Part shown: positions 53,709-64,000 of the stretch, in pieces
Layout of the letters: each line of letters opens with the position of its first letter
Position numbering within the stretch: the stretch's first letter is position 1
Source: Enoplosus armatus
Lineage: Eukaryota > Chordata > Actinopteri > Centrarchiformes > Enoplosidae
Direction of reading: 5' to 3'
DNA: 64,000 bases
Assembly: GCF_043641665.1 (NCBI RefSeq)
Contig: NC_092192.1
Coordinates: forward strand, 1,486,001 to 1,550,000
Program-made: the position numbers and the translations under genes
The notes under the pieces: generated by a model
The model's input: only the letters and a program-made list of their open reading frames with translations
Databases searched by the model: none
Told to the model about the DNA's origin: nothing

Positions 53709-56700
53709 ATGATCAGACCCAAACTCTGCACGTAAATCTGGAAGAGTTGTCTTTGTCTTTCCAAATAACTCCTGAGTGAGTGTTACTGTGCAGCCTCTTC
53801 CTGCTGGCTGTCCACAGTCTCCCATCACAAATCTGCTTCAAGCTACCCACAATAATCCCAAACAAAGGCAAATAAGTCCTCAAAACCTGCAATTGTATGA
53901 AAATATGCTGGTGGCACCACAAACGATTTTAAGAAGGGGATGTAAGGAGCAGTCAACACAAGGCGAGTGAGGCTAGCATCCACAGCTAAAGCAGATTCAA
54001 ACTAATTGCATCGATCAGTTTTGAGTCAGTGTCTCGTATCGTTTTTGTATTGGATCGTAGACTTTGTCCAGATACATATTGAACCGTTGTCAGTTTTTTA
54101 TAATAAAAGAAAGACTTTTTTACCTGGAAGGTGCAGATTATCACACATCCAAAAGTTATACTTCCTATTGCAAGAAGACGCTGATCACCATAGTTTACAT
54201 ACGAAGCTCAGGAGATGCCTCGCGTGGTGGAAAGTATTCCAGGTATTAGGGGACATGAGTTATGGAAGGAGCAGGGTTCAGGAATATTTCTTTGGATGAA
54301 AGAGAGCAGAATTGGATATTGATCCTGTGAGAGGTTACAGAGAGAAATAGAAATGAAATACAAAACATCATTCCTCTCTTTGGAAGAGCGATACAATGGT
54401 CAACAGACAGAAAGATAAGACGAAGAATAGACGAGAGCGAGGGACAGATATGAGAGTTTAACAGAGTAACGACGGTGAACACCTCATTGTATGCAGATAA
54501 TGACTCAGTGAATGGGATAAATACTCCATCAGACTCTTCATTTTCTCCAGAGGCCATTCTGACAATACAAAAATGGGCATGTTGAATATGTTTCACTGCG
54601 CTCTTCACTTCAGGGATGATAATAACGTATCGACATATGTTTGTGTCTAGTATTATGTAGCTCATAATGTAAATTAATTCAACTATAACAGAAATAAGTT
54701 GAGATTACTTACGTTTTGAACACTTTCCAGGCAGTGTAATACAAAGAGAGAATGTGGTACTAAAAAGTACCCTAACCTTAGAAGATACTGGTTTGATTTA
54801 GGCCTCAGCAGTTTCTGTTGTGTGAGGCTTCGACTGACCAAAGATATCACAACATTATAGAACTATGTGTCTTTCTAAAGGGCAGTTGCACTCAAGCAAA
54901 GAGGATGCAGGACAACATGGTGAATGTGAGTACCGTCATGTACCTAATGCCTGTGCAGCACATTGGCTGTTTGCAGCAAATTAACAGGAACTGCAAAAAC
55001 AGTGCAGTGGTCAGATTTGCACAATTAAAGCAAGGGGAAAATGCACCTCCACGTTCCATCTGAAAGCAACGTATGAAAATGAGCGCAGTTAACGTAAAGC
55101 ATGCAAGAGTTGTAATGGGCTAAAACATGCAAGAACATCAATAAGGTCCCTTAAGTGAAAGGGTGACTGAAATCCGCTGGTCAGTCGGTGTCCGGCCAGT
55201 CAGACAGTGAGGCAGCGCATGTCTCCAGGGTTTAGCAGTGTCAGACTGCACAGCAGAAAATATCAGCCTTCCCTTTATTGCTTTCTGTCTGCTGCTCTGA
55301 AAGCTTCTCCATCATCAGCTCAGAGAGCGTTCAAGAGGTCTAAACAACAATACATATCTCCTCACGCAGGGTACCAAGGTGCTTTTGTGGATTTCATCTC
55401 TTAGAATTATTAGACTATTAGGATATTAATCATCCAGTCTATCTGCTATCTGCTTTACATTAAACATTCATTTTGAAGTGTATGATGTACAATGTGCAGA
55501 GCGAGCAATATTTTTAATATTTGTTTGGACTACATCTGCATTAGAGGGTAAATGGTAAAATCAATAGACAATGATGACTTATTTTAACGTAGTTAAGTTT
55601 CGTTAGTAAGTCACGTGATGCAACTTCATTAACATAACTAACAACCACGATTGTTCACTAAACCCGGCCAAGTAGTTTTGGTGCCTGAAGCTAACCGCCT
55701 CACAGCGTTAACCACGCTCTTATTATTGTTACCATGACGACGAAGGTTTTGAGGTCATGGCCAGACAGCAACCTTTTCTGCCGTTTTAGGTATGAAGACA
55801 TGTTGTCTTGTCAAACAGAAGAACACTCCTCCTCTTCATCCTCTTGTGCTAATGTACAGTATTTGCACTCACAACCTCTCTGCCTTCAGGCAAACAATCA
55901 GACCCGGTGTTGTCGGGCAGAGGGTGAGAGCAGCGCTAATGCTATACACATGAAGAGAAGCTGTTGAATATGTATGGATGTAGGGCAGTGTGTGAGTGTG
56001 CAAGGCCTGTCAGGCAGTCTTCCTCATTAGCAGTTAGTGAAACATGCTAGCACTGTGCAGCGTAGCACTCAGCCTCAGTCTGTCCACCAACAGCAATGCA
56101 GGAGGCAGCGCTTAGTGCTTAACGCTGTAATACTGCAATTCTGATCCCTATACTTTCAACGTCTGACTGTTGTTGACTCTTGTAAGCAAAATCCCACATC
56201 CTGCGGGAAAGTTTGTGCAGAAGTGAATGGAGTCGTCGGTATTCGACACTTCAACAGAGACGGGGAAAACTTTGCAGTTTGGGTTGATGTGGGAGGAAGT
56301 GCGGCGAGCTTTTAGTCAGCAGTTTCTGCTTGAAACCGAGAAGCATGCGTGGGTTCAATGAGTTATCTACACACAGGAATATGGAGTCTCAATGACACAA
56401 ATATCACCGTTTCTACTGAAAGAAGCTCAGTGTGCAGGAGGAGAAAAGTTTTTAAACTTTCTACTGCTTTGCTTCACTGTTCTCTAACCACACGCTGCCA
56501 ATTTTGCAGATTGATTGGTGTATTTTCGAAAAAGCAAACAAAATTTAAATCACTTATCACATAATGAAGTGTAGTGCTGGCTGACTCATTAGATACTTAA
56601 CTTAATGAGATGGAGTTTTTACAGTGCAAAAAATAATGAAGTTATTTCTTTCGATAATTCAGTCCTAAAAAAAACATGTTTTCTTAAAACAAGTGAAATA

Positions 56701-57139
56701 ATCTGCTTGTGCAGACTCTCCATTAGAAATCATTGTCAAAAAAGTAAAAGAGAATTACACAAATTAGTTTGAAAGTTATGAGTTTTACTTTTGAAATGAC
56801 ATTTTCTTTTTGCTTCAGTGAGTTTTATTCTCTCTCAAATTCTTATTTTTGTTTGATGTTTAAGACTCTTTACTGGATTTGAGTCAGGTCGCCTAATGAA
56901 AGGTCATGCTTTAAACAAGCCACTAACAATAATCTTGGGAAATGAACATAATTAACTTTACTGTGTCACTACTTTATATTTGCCATGTGTGGCCAGAGTG
57001 GCCTCTACACAGCCAAACGTACATAGTTTCACTTTAAGAAAGATGTCCTGTTAGTAGAAGGAATATCTCTAAATAATGAAGGTTTTTGGTAAGAGGTGAT
57101 CATTGGAAAACAAAACTGTGTTTGTACGTCAGCAGCCTG
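53709..57139. other. Non-coding interval
   Basis: No gene recognised. Frames at 54006-54665 overlap on both strands, and the 55207-55404 and 55734-55967 frames have no domain. Some of 55980-56330 may be repeat-derived, but I could not name a family. Confidence 0.35.
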
Positions 57140-57560
57140 TGTGTAGATGAAATATTCCCCTCTTGGACCTGCACCATGTGTCACTTTCTTAATGCTACCT
57201 CACCACTTTCCCAAAAATGATGCCATCACCAGTGAACTCCCCAGACAGAAATACCATTTTCTAACAGAGCAGGGGAGACTAAAAGCAACTTCAGCAATGG
57301 CTCTGCAGCATTTATCTACAGAAAGGGAATGAAAGGTTTGGTACACACAGAATTCAGCGCTATCTTTCATATGACGCACACACTGCGAGGGCATTTGTCA
57401 GCCGCTCATGGTACAGCAATCTGGTAATTTGGTACTCAATCAAAATTTGAGGCAGGACTGTGAGGAGCTCCTGAGATGGTGCAGTGGTGGCAAACGACCC
57501 CCAAACAACACACACCTCAGCTGTTTTAACTCTTTTTCAGAGCTAAAACACCTCTGATGA
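57140..57560. promoter_or_regulatory. Candidate conserved non-coding block
   Basis: High-complexity, repeat-free sequence including GCTATCTTTCATATGACGCA near 57359 and GGTAATTTGGTACTCAATCA near 57423. Short frames on both strands overlap without a domain. Judged by eye only. Confidence 0.22.
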
Positions 57561-59159
57561 GAATTACAACATGCGTTTTTAATATTTTGCATATTTACTG
57601 TTTGTCACAACAGGTGCTTGCTGTGATTTGCAGCATCCTGCATTTGTACAATTAGCATGTATGTTTGACCAGTTGTGTTTTGCTTATTCTGTATAATTAA
57701 GCTTCTTGTTAATCTAATGTAAATGACTGTTTTGGTTAACTTTGCATCTCCATCATGTCTTCATTAGTTGTCATGTCTACCTAATGGGGCTGCTGATTAT
57801 GTTATTTAATGTGATGTCCTTTAGTAGCTCTCAGAGAGGGAAAGCTTGCAGGTGCTCGACCTGAATCAGATCCGTTTCCCTCAGTCTGTCTGTATGTCTG
57901 ACTGTCTGTCCATCTCTCTCTTTATGTTGGAAACACATGAGAAGACTTTTAATATCCTGGCTTATGTCACACATATTATATATATAACAATCACGCAGTT
58001 CAGGAAGTGACTAAAACCATCCTGTTGCTGGGCATTTCCTTTCTTTCCTTTCTCCCACCAACACATGACACTGATGTTTCTCTAACCTTAACCAAGTAGT
58101 TCTTTCCTCAAAAGAGAGGTGGCAGGTCAGAAAACATTCATATGAGTCTTATTTGGAACAGTCATATGGGTCAGTCTGGAAGCCACTGACGAGTCACTTT
58201 CATCGTTTAGGTTTGAGGACGTGTTGCATCAAACGCAGCCTGGGTGAACTCGGCTCCCACGTGGCCTGTGATCTTCCTACAGTCCTTTTGCTGCAGGTTT
58301 GACTAAGCTCCCATTTAGCATTTCAATTAAAAATAGCTCAAAGAGAAACCTCGGTGACAAACACGTGAAGCAACAACCTTATAAAAGTACTGTTTCCAAC
58401 ATCAAGAATGAACTTTCACTCTCAACACTGTGATTTCTTTCTTACATGGAGCATTAAAGATTAATGCTACGATCATTGCTCTTACAGCAAGTTTAATTTA
58501 AAAAAAAAAGAAGAAAACATTAATTAAAGCCATCCATCCATCCATGTGTCCCTGTGTATTTCCCTGTCTATTTAATCTAAAACATTTCACAAAACAGATA
58601 CGTAGGTACAAACTTTAAGGAAACTTAAGAGTCCAACTTCTTGGTTTCTCATCTGGATTCTCTCTCTGTTGTCTAACAATTGCAATAACTGAAATGAACT
58701 CATCTTTGTTACGCTAAAAAACAAGTTACTCTAAGATACTTAACATTTTGTGCAGGCGGAACAATGAAAATATCTCACATCTGAAGAAAATAAACAGAAA
58801 AAGAAAAGCGACTACTGTAAGTTGCAGCAAGATTTCCACAAGAAGACTAGGACACATCGTCAAAGGGGAACATAACTAAAATAATGTTGAACTGGATCAT
58901 GTGACCTTGGATCTCTATGAATAATAGTAATAATATAACAGTATCTGGTAAAGAGTTTCTAACTGAATCATCAGTATAATGTTTCTGTAGTTGTTTCCAC
59001 ACAATTATAGAAAACTTAAAAGCTCATTTGTGTAGTTGTCATTTGGTATCTCAGGGACTGCAGGTTTGCTGCAGGGTCTCGCAGGGCTGGTTGGTGGGCA
59101 CGTGGGCCGCTGCCGTCCTCTGGCTGTCTGTTCGAATGAGTTGAATGTGAAATGATTCC
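57561..59159. other. Non-coding interval
   Basis: A short TATA run near 57975, an A10 run near 58500-58509 and (CATC)n at 58529-58543. No gene recognised. Confidence 0.4.
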
Positions 59160-59700
59160 TTAAGCGATGCTGACTGTTGCACCTCGCTCATATCTTATCC
59201 ATGCGAACAGATGCTCGTTAGCCACAGGGGGATTTCATCCTGACAAAAACAACATGAGGACGTGCGGCGTGAGGTGTGAGCAAGAAGAATCATACCGCCT
59301 TAAAAAAAAACAGTGGAAATGCATAGAATTGGACACAAAACCCATAAAAACGCTCTTTGTTGGAGATTCAGTATCCCCTATCTTTACAGCAGCGTCATTA
59401 CACCGTATGCATTTTTAACATAGATGGAGGCAGTGGGCATGGAGGCTTTAACCTTCATACTACACGAGGCCTTTTAGAATGTCTACACATATCCCTGATG
59501 TGTAACATGAAGCGTGGAGGGCAGACAGAGCAGGACGTTTTCATCACGCCCTCTCTCTCTTTAGCTCTGTGTAATATGGAGCTTTTCACATCTCTAGGCA
59601 GAGTGCTTCTCAGCGGACAAGAGAACCATTTGGGAATCCATGATGCATAATCCCTTTAGCAACATGCACAGGTACAATTGGAATGCTTCCACTTGGCACA
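59160..59700. promoter_or_regulatory. Candidate conserved non-coding block
   Basis: High-complexity sequence including CACCGTATGCATTTTTAACA near 59401 and CCATGATGCATAATCCCTTT near 59639 (TGCAT and TAAT words). Two overlapping plus frames (59167-59418 and 59357-59650) have no recognisable domain. Weak to moderate candidate. Confidence 0.25.
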
Positions 59701-60225
59701 TCCTCTCTGGGAATTTTTATGAAATGAACAAGAAACATTAACATTTTTAAATTAGGTGCATGTAGAGACCTTCAATACAAGTTTGCTACATAGGGAAGCT
59801 GGGAGCTAGCACTAGAGAATATAAGGATTATAACCCTGATTAGACGATGACTTTTAAAATAGTGACTAAAAATAGTAGCTGACGGGGGAACTCGACTGCT
59901 GGGCGTCACTCTCTGTGTACGTCACACAGGTCACGGGTGTGGCTTTGATGCATTTAAGGTCTTGGACTCATGTGCATGCGTGTGATGGAAATCCAGGTAT
60001 TACATACAGACTCTGGTGGTCATCCAGAACTCATAGAACCATAGAAGTTTATCAGCACTAGCTGGACAACCCGTGACCCTCATCTTGCTCGTCGTCTGGG
60101 TTTCCTGAAGTGATGCTGTGGGGGCTCGTCTGTAGCTTTTTGACAGGCAGCTGTTGATAGCAGGAAGAGGTGACCTCGTAACTTTTTCGGTGGATCATTT
60201 TCTTTAGGATGTGTCTGTTCACTGT
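59701..60225. other. Non-coding interval
   Basis: Nothing recognised. It ends at a LINE-type tail. Confidence 0.4.
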
Positions 60226-60420
60226 TAAGATAAGATAAGATAATCCTTTATTAATCCCTCGGCGGGGAAATTTGCATTGTTGCAGCAGCATACAGGATAG
60301 TGCAATAACAAGAGACATAAGTAGAAAATCAAGATATAATAAATAAAAACAATAAAAAAAAGCTACTAAAACTAAAAAAACAACTATAATTTACAAATTT
60401 ACAAGTTCACCGAATGAAAG
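60226..60420 (-). mobile_element. LINE 3'-end fragment with (TTATC)n tail
   Basis: TAAGATAAGATAAGATAATC and CTTTATTAATCCCTCGGCGG, then GGAAATTTGCATTGTTGCAG and CAGCATACAGGATAGTGCAA, followed by an A-rich AATAAA-like stretch, match a very widespread fish repeat. Read on the minus strand it ends in GGATTATC plus TTATC units, as RTE/Expander-like LINE tails do. Body and open frame are missing. Confidence 0.75.
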
Positions 60421-60445
60421 AAATAAAGGTAAAGGGATCATACTG

Positions 60446-60545
60446 TGTTGTGACTGCATTTACACCGAGCCGCGGTCCGATCACTATAGAAGATGGACCA
60501 CCTCCAGATTGCATTTACACCTTGTATTAATACGTGTAAATAAAG
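60446..60545. mobile_element. Possible MITE remnant with repeated TGCATTTACACC
   Basis: TGCATTTACACC occurs at 60455-60466 and again at 60510-60521 in the same orientation, with a CGCGGTCCGATCAC segment between them. These words belong to fish MITEs of the GGTGTAAATGCA type and echo the GGTGTAAATG motifs at 15214. Too short and decayed to define ends. Confidence 0.35.
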
Positions 60546-61029
60546 TATTGTTACTTACCACTCTGCACAGATTTGAGCGTAATGACTTCACGATCACATG
60601 AAGAGTCAAAAGCGTTCTTCAGAAGACATGAAGGGGCTTAATGGAGCTTTGCTGAGGAAATGATACCAAAATATACTGGAGATTAAAAAAACAAGACAAA
60701 ACTGAATTAACTGGAATCAGAAACATCTGGAGCCATTTTCATTAAGTTCAGGAACAGCTGGATGAGACACATGGCTCGAACCTGTCTGTTGTCTGTGACA
60801 ATGGATGAATTAAACAGAATGGACAACAAAGTCACACCGTCAGATGGATTCGTGTGGCTGAACTCCCACAGAGAGGAAAACCCGGCGGATGAGCCTCCCC
60901 AGTTTGCTGCCTCAGTTACACTCCAGCCTGTGTTGGGAGTTACCCAGATAATGCAGTATCTGTATATTGATCAGTGATTCATGCTGCTAACAGCGCAGCG
61001 TGCTCCCAGGCCCTGGACAATCAGCTCAA
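60546..61029. other. Non-coding interval
   Basis: A 71-codon plus frame (60762-60977) has no domain. It leads into the conserved-looking block that follows. Confidence 0.35.
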
Positions 61030-61280
61030 CACCTTGCCAGAGAAATCCAATTAAAATTATAACACTGATAAAATATACTTCATTATTTCCCACTTTGATT
61101 CAGCGTTTGTTAAAGTTATAATCCCAAGATGATAAGATTTTCATCATATCAAACCCAATTTTTGATTCTATTTATGGCTGGCATTTTATCTGCTCTAGCC
61201 ATTAATTGTACACTCATTAGTTACCTAATCTATCTCTAAATGACATTCATGAAGAAAGCGTCTTCCAGGGCTCCCAAGTG
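61030..61280. promoter_or_regulatory. Strong candidate conserved non-coding element
   Basis: A 250-bp AT-leaning but high-complexity block packed with homeodomain-type words: CCAATTAAAATTATAACACT (61047-61066), CACTTTGATTCAGCG near 61091, TATGGCTGGCATTTTATCTG near 61173 and CCATTAATTGTACACTCATT (61199-61218). Stops in all frames and no simple repeats. Its look matches vertebrate ultraconserved-type enhancers. Conservation could not be tested. Confidence 0.4.
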
Positions 61281-61948
61281 GCCAAAAAATGTATTAATGC
61301 AATTTGGGGAAAAGGGAGCACCGGTCTTGGATCTGTAGCCTATCAGCCGACACCCTGAGTTGAGGTATTAAATTCAGTATTTGGAGAGAAAAAGCTGAAT
61401 TTGAACCCTGACTTGCTCAGATGGAGATGCTCATCATTGAGCAGAAGGAGACTTTGGTTCAACTAAGCAGGTCCCAGGTGTGAGCGTACCAATGTCAGGC
61501 TGAAACCCTTCTGATACCCTTCCTGGGTAGCTAAAGGTTAACAGAACTGTATAGCTGGCAGCTGCTGGCCAGTGGATCTTGAACATGTCCAACGTTCCCG
61601 CCGCTAATAGAACAAGCTCTCAGAAATCCCCAGACTGTGAAATTATCATCAGTGAATGTGGTTTAGCTATTTAATTCTGTCATCTCCTCTCAGTCAAGAA
61701 AAGGCACATCTGCTTTCTGCAATATTACTCTTTACCCTCGAACTGGAAGCCCGTGTTCCTCCAACTCCAGATTTCAGAACAATGTTAGATATTTCATTAT
61801 AGCCAAAATACCTGCGAAGTACTGAATAGCTGCCTGAAAGAAATAAGTACAATTTAGTCTGTAACTGCAACTAAAATCACTTTATTCCTTGTAGCGAATT
61901 TAGGCATAGCAGAATATGAGGCTACAGAAGCAAGGGATCTTATTAAAC
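61281..61948. other. Non-coding interval
   Basis: Continues high-complexity for a few hundred bases and may belong to the same regulatory block. No gene recognised. Confidence 0.35.
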
Positions 61949-61963
61949 TAATAATAATAATAA
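61949..61963. repeat. (TAA)5 microsatellite
   Basis: Short trinucleotide repeat. Confidence 0.9.
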
Positions 61964-62160
61964 GCAAATGTAATCGACTCCAATCTGTGTTTACATTCAG
62001 CCTTCCTCACCAAAACCACTTTTGCTGTTGTTTTTTCATCATTCACGTTGCCCTTGATGTAAAACATTTATAGTTTCTGTTTTCACAGAGAGAGAGGCTG
62101 TGGTCAGTATTCATGTCAGTTACAAAGTTTTGCACCAGGAAAAAACTCTCCACGGCCCTC

Positions 62161-62184
62161 TATTATTATTATTATTATTATTAT
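62161..62184. repeat. (TAT)8 microsatellite
   Basis: Perfect trinucleotide repeat, followed by GTTTTTAT twice. Confidence 0.95.
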
Positions 62185-62201
62185 GTTTTTATGTTTTTAT
62201 G

Positions 62202-64000
62202 GTTCCCACCATTTGAGACCCCTTCAGATAAAACAGTATAGTTTCCATCCAACTTTTTCTCCAGTCAGGTGCCATTAACCCGTTGCAGAAGAAGAGGGTA
62301 CAACGAGGCGACGTAATGAAAAGAGCACCAGTAGAACCATGTTGGAAACACGATGGAAATATGGTATTTATATTTGTTTCATCATGTTTCATCTGCCATC
62401 TGATTTATTCACTAAGTATGTTTCCATCACACTTTGTCGCATTTCGCTTTTCCACCACATCAAGCACATATATTTTTCTTGCGATATTCCAGCTTTTTTT
62501 TTATTTCCAGCGTTTTTCTTATGTACAAAATGTGCACACAAAAGCAGGTGGCTAGAAACACACTTACTGACCCAAAATTTTAAAAACAAACCAAGAAATT
62601 GCGATTTAGTGTAGTAGATGTGTACCAGCCATCGAGGACAAATGAGCAGCAGCCTTGAGTTTAACTAAAGAGAATGAAATGAATTATTTCCAATCAGTGG
62701 TACACACGACAACAGGGAGCCAGCTGAGACTGAGATTGAGGGAAAACCATCAATCAAATAACATCTGTGTTTATTTAACAACTGCACACACTATGTCAAG
62801 AGGGTCTGCAAAAGTTTGCAGGTTGCCATTTCATTCACTCGAGCACTCAAAAAATGTCACTAATTAGATTCTCGCTCTCTGGGGGAAGTTGCACTAATCA
62901 GTGAGAGCAACTTGTTTGTGTTCATTTGAAAGGAAAAGCTGTATACTCGAGATAACACATTTTATTAAGTTAGTTTTTATTCTAAATGTAGTTTCTACTT
63001 TAAATGCAAAACATAATTGAATCACAGCTCAGCAGCAGGTGTCATTCAAATTCTCTTCTTCTTTAATCACAGTTGAACAAGTAAAGACTGGAGGGTCATG
63101 ACCTGCCGGGACCCCCGTTAGCTATAATGAGGTCACTTCTGTGAGCTCACCAAAGGTGCTTGATCTGAGGCCTGACCTCCGGCACCATGGGACGATCCAT
63201 CAGTAAGCCACACTGCACCCTGCCTGAAATCTCCAAAATACATGTATGTAGCTTCCAGCCTGGAATGAAATTAACCAAAACCAGAGACCTACAGTGTCAC
63301 CTCAATTCACCCACAGCTTGGAAAGCACTGAGGACGATGAGGGCTGCAGCTTATTGTATTTCTGACAACCAAAGGGAGGGAAGAAATACTCCAACTGCAC
63401 TACATTCAATTTATAGGCGTGGGCCGATGTTCTTACAAGCTTACAATGAGGGCAGCACCTAATGATTATTATCTATTACTGGTATACTCCATAATATATG
63501 GGAAAACAATTGTAATAAATACCTATCAAAAGGTCCCAGAGCCAAAGGTTACGTCTTCAAATTGCTTGTTTTGTTTGACCGACACCCCAAAAATCCAACT
63601 TACAATGATATAAAGCAGCAAATCCCAAGTAGGAACTTGATCATGGTGCCAGATGAAAGCTCAAAGGATCATTAAAACATTATATCAACTCTAAATGTAA
63701 TGGAAACCTGTCTGGGGCTCTGGACCACACTGTTGTACCGAAGTGACTGACGGACACAAATTGTCAGAATGAGAATAAAACCTTTACTTTATTGGACTGT
63801 CTTGTAAACAACAGAAAACATGTCGTTTTTTCCACCGGGAAACATTTCCAGATTGTAGAATAAAACACATTCTGGTCAGAAAGAAACATCTGTTTACGTC
63901 AGCGTGCCGTTCGCGTTCAGCGCACAGAAACTCTGAAGAAGTTTTTATTTTCTTACCTTGTAATAATCTCAAAGGACATCAAACTCTATTCAGAGCACTT
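62202..64000. other. Non-coding interval to the window end
   Basis: No gene recognised. Overlapping frames at 62283-62614 are in different phases of the same DNA, and those at 63187-63613 and 63784-63972 have no domain. 62980-63180 is high-complexity and might be regulatory. Confidence 0.35.

Noticed and set aside
1..64000. CRISPR arrays, rRNA or tRNA genes, bacterial operons, phage or plasmid modules
   Set aside because: No direct-repeat/spacer arrays, no intact A/B box pair with a cloverleaf, no Shine-Dalgarno-led gene strings; the repeats are those of a fish genome.

Overview
This window reads as a non-coding stretch of a ray-finned (teleost, probably percomorph) fish chromosome. Evidence: it is moderately AT-rich, has many CA/TG, GA and homopolymer microsatellites, and carries decayed pieces of repeat families typical of teleosts (Tc1/mariner transposases, L2-like and RTE/Rex-like LINEs, hAT and TTAA-type MITEs, and several short dispersed fish repeats). 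Nothing bacterial, viral or plasmid-like is present: no operons, Shine-Dalgarno starts, CRISPR arrays or rRNA. I found no tRNA either. No multi-exon protein-coding gene can be followed through the window. The long open frames are low-complexity purine runs, antisense shadows of transposons, or decayed sequence. The most economical reading is a gene desert or a very large intron.

Layout. 1-1.3 kb: unique sequence, then a hAT MITE with a near-perfect 8-bp target duplication. 1.3-12.7 kb: unique-looking DNA with several candidate conserved regulatory blocks, an AT microsatellite, a 25-bp minisatellite, two small hairpins and a C25 homopolymer. 12.7-19.5 kb: a TG repeat, a ~570-bp candidate MITE, a 170-bp MITE with ~50-bp inverted ends at TTAA, and one candidate minus-strand exon at 17.8-17.9 kb, the best single hint of a host gene. 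19.5-28.3 kb: quiet, with candidate regulatory DNA and a G27 tract. 28.3-35.4 kb: the most transposon-dense part, holding two short fish repeats, a Tc1 relic, two L2-like relics and an RTE-like relic whose YADD motif is still legible, plus a duplicated TAAT-containing element. 35.4-42.2 kb: mostly quiet, with a strong candidate enhancer block at 39.2-39.6 kb beside CA and GA repeats. 42.2-44.8 kb: decayed coding-like sequence on the minus strand that I cannot identify, with a LINE tail and a perfect 17-bp hairpin. 45-54 kb: more dispersed repeats, a second Tc1 lineage (minus strand) and a TG22 repeat. 54-64 kb: quiet, with an RTE-type tail, MITE-like motifs and candidate regulatory blocks, of which 61.0-61.3 kb looks the strongest.

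The elements do not form a pathway. The picture is long-range regulatory territory into which transposons have inserted and decayed. No new molecular system is evident. The items most worth checking are the candidate exon at 17765-17934, the unidentified coding-like block at 43.5-44.8 kb, the duplicated element near 29.7-29.9 kb, and the cluster of conserved-looking blocks. All family assignments rest on recognising motifs by eye; no database search was possible.
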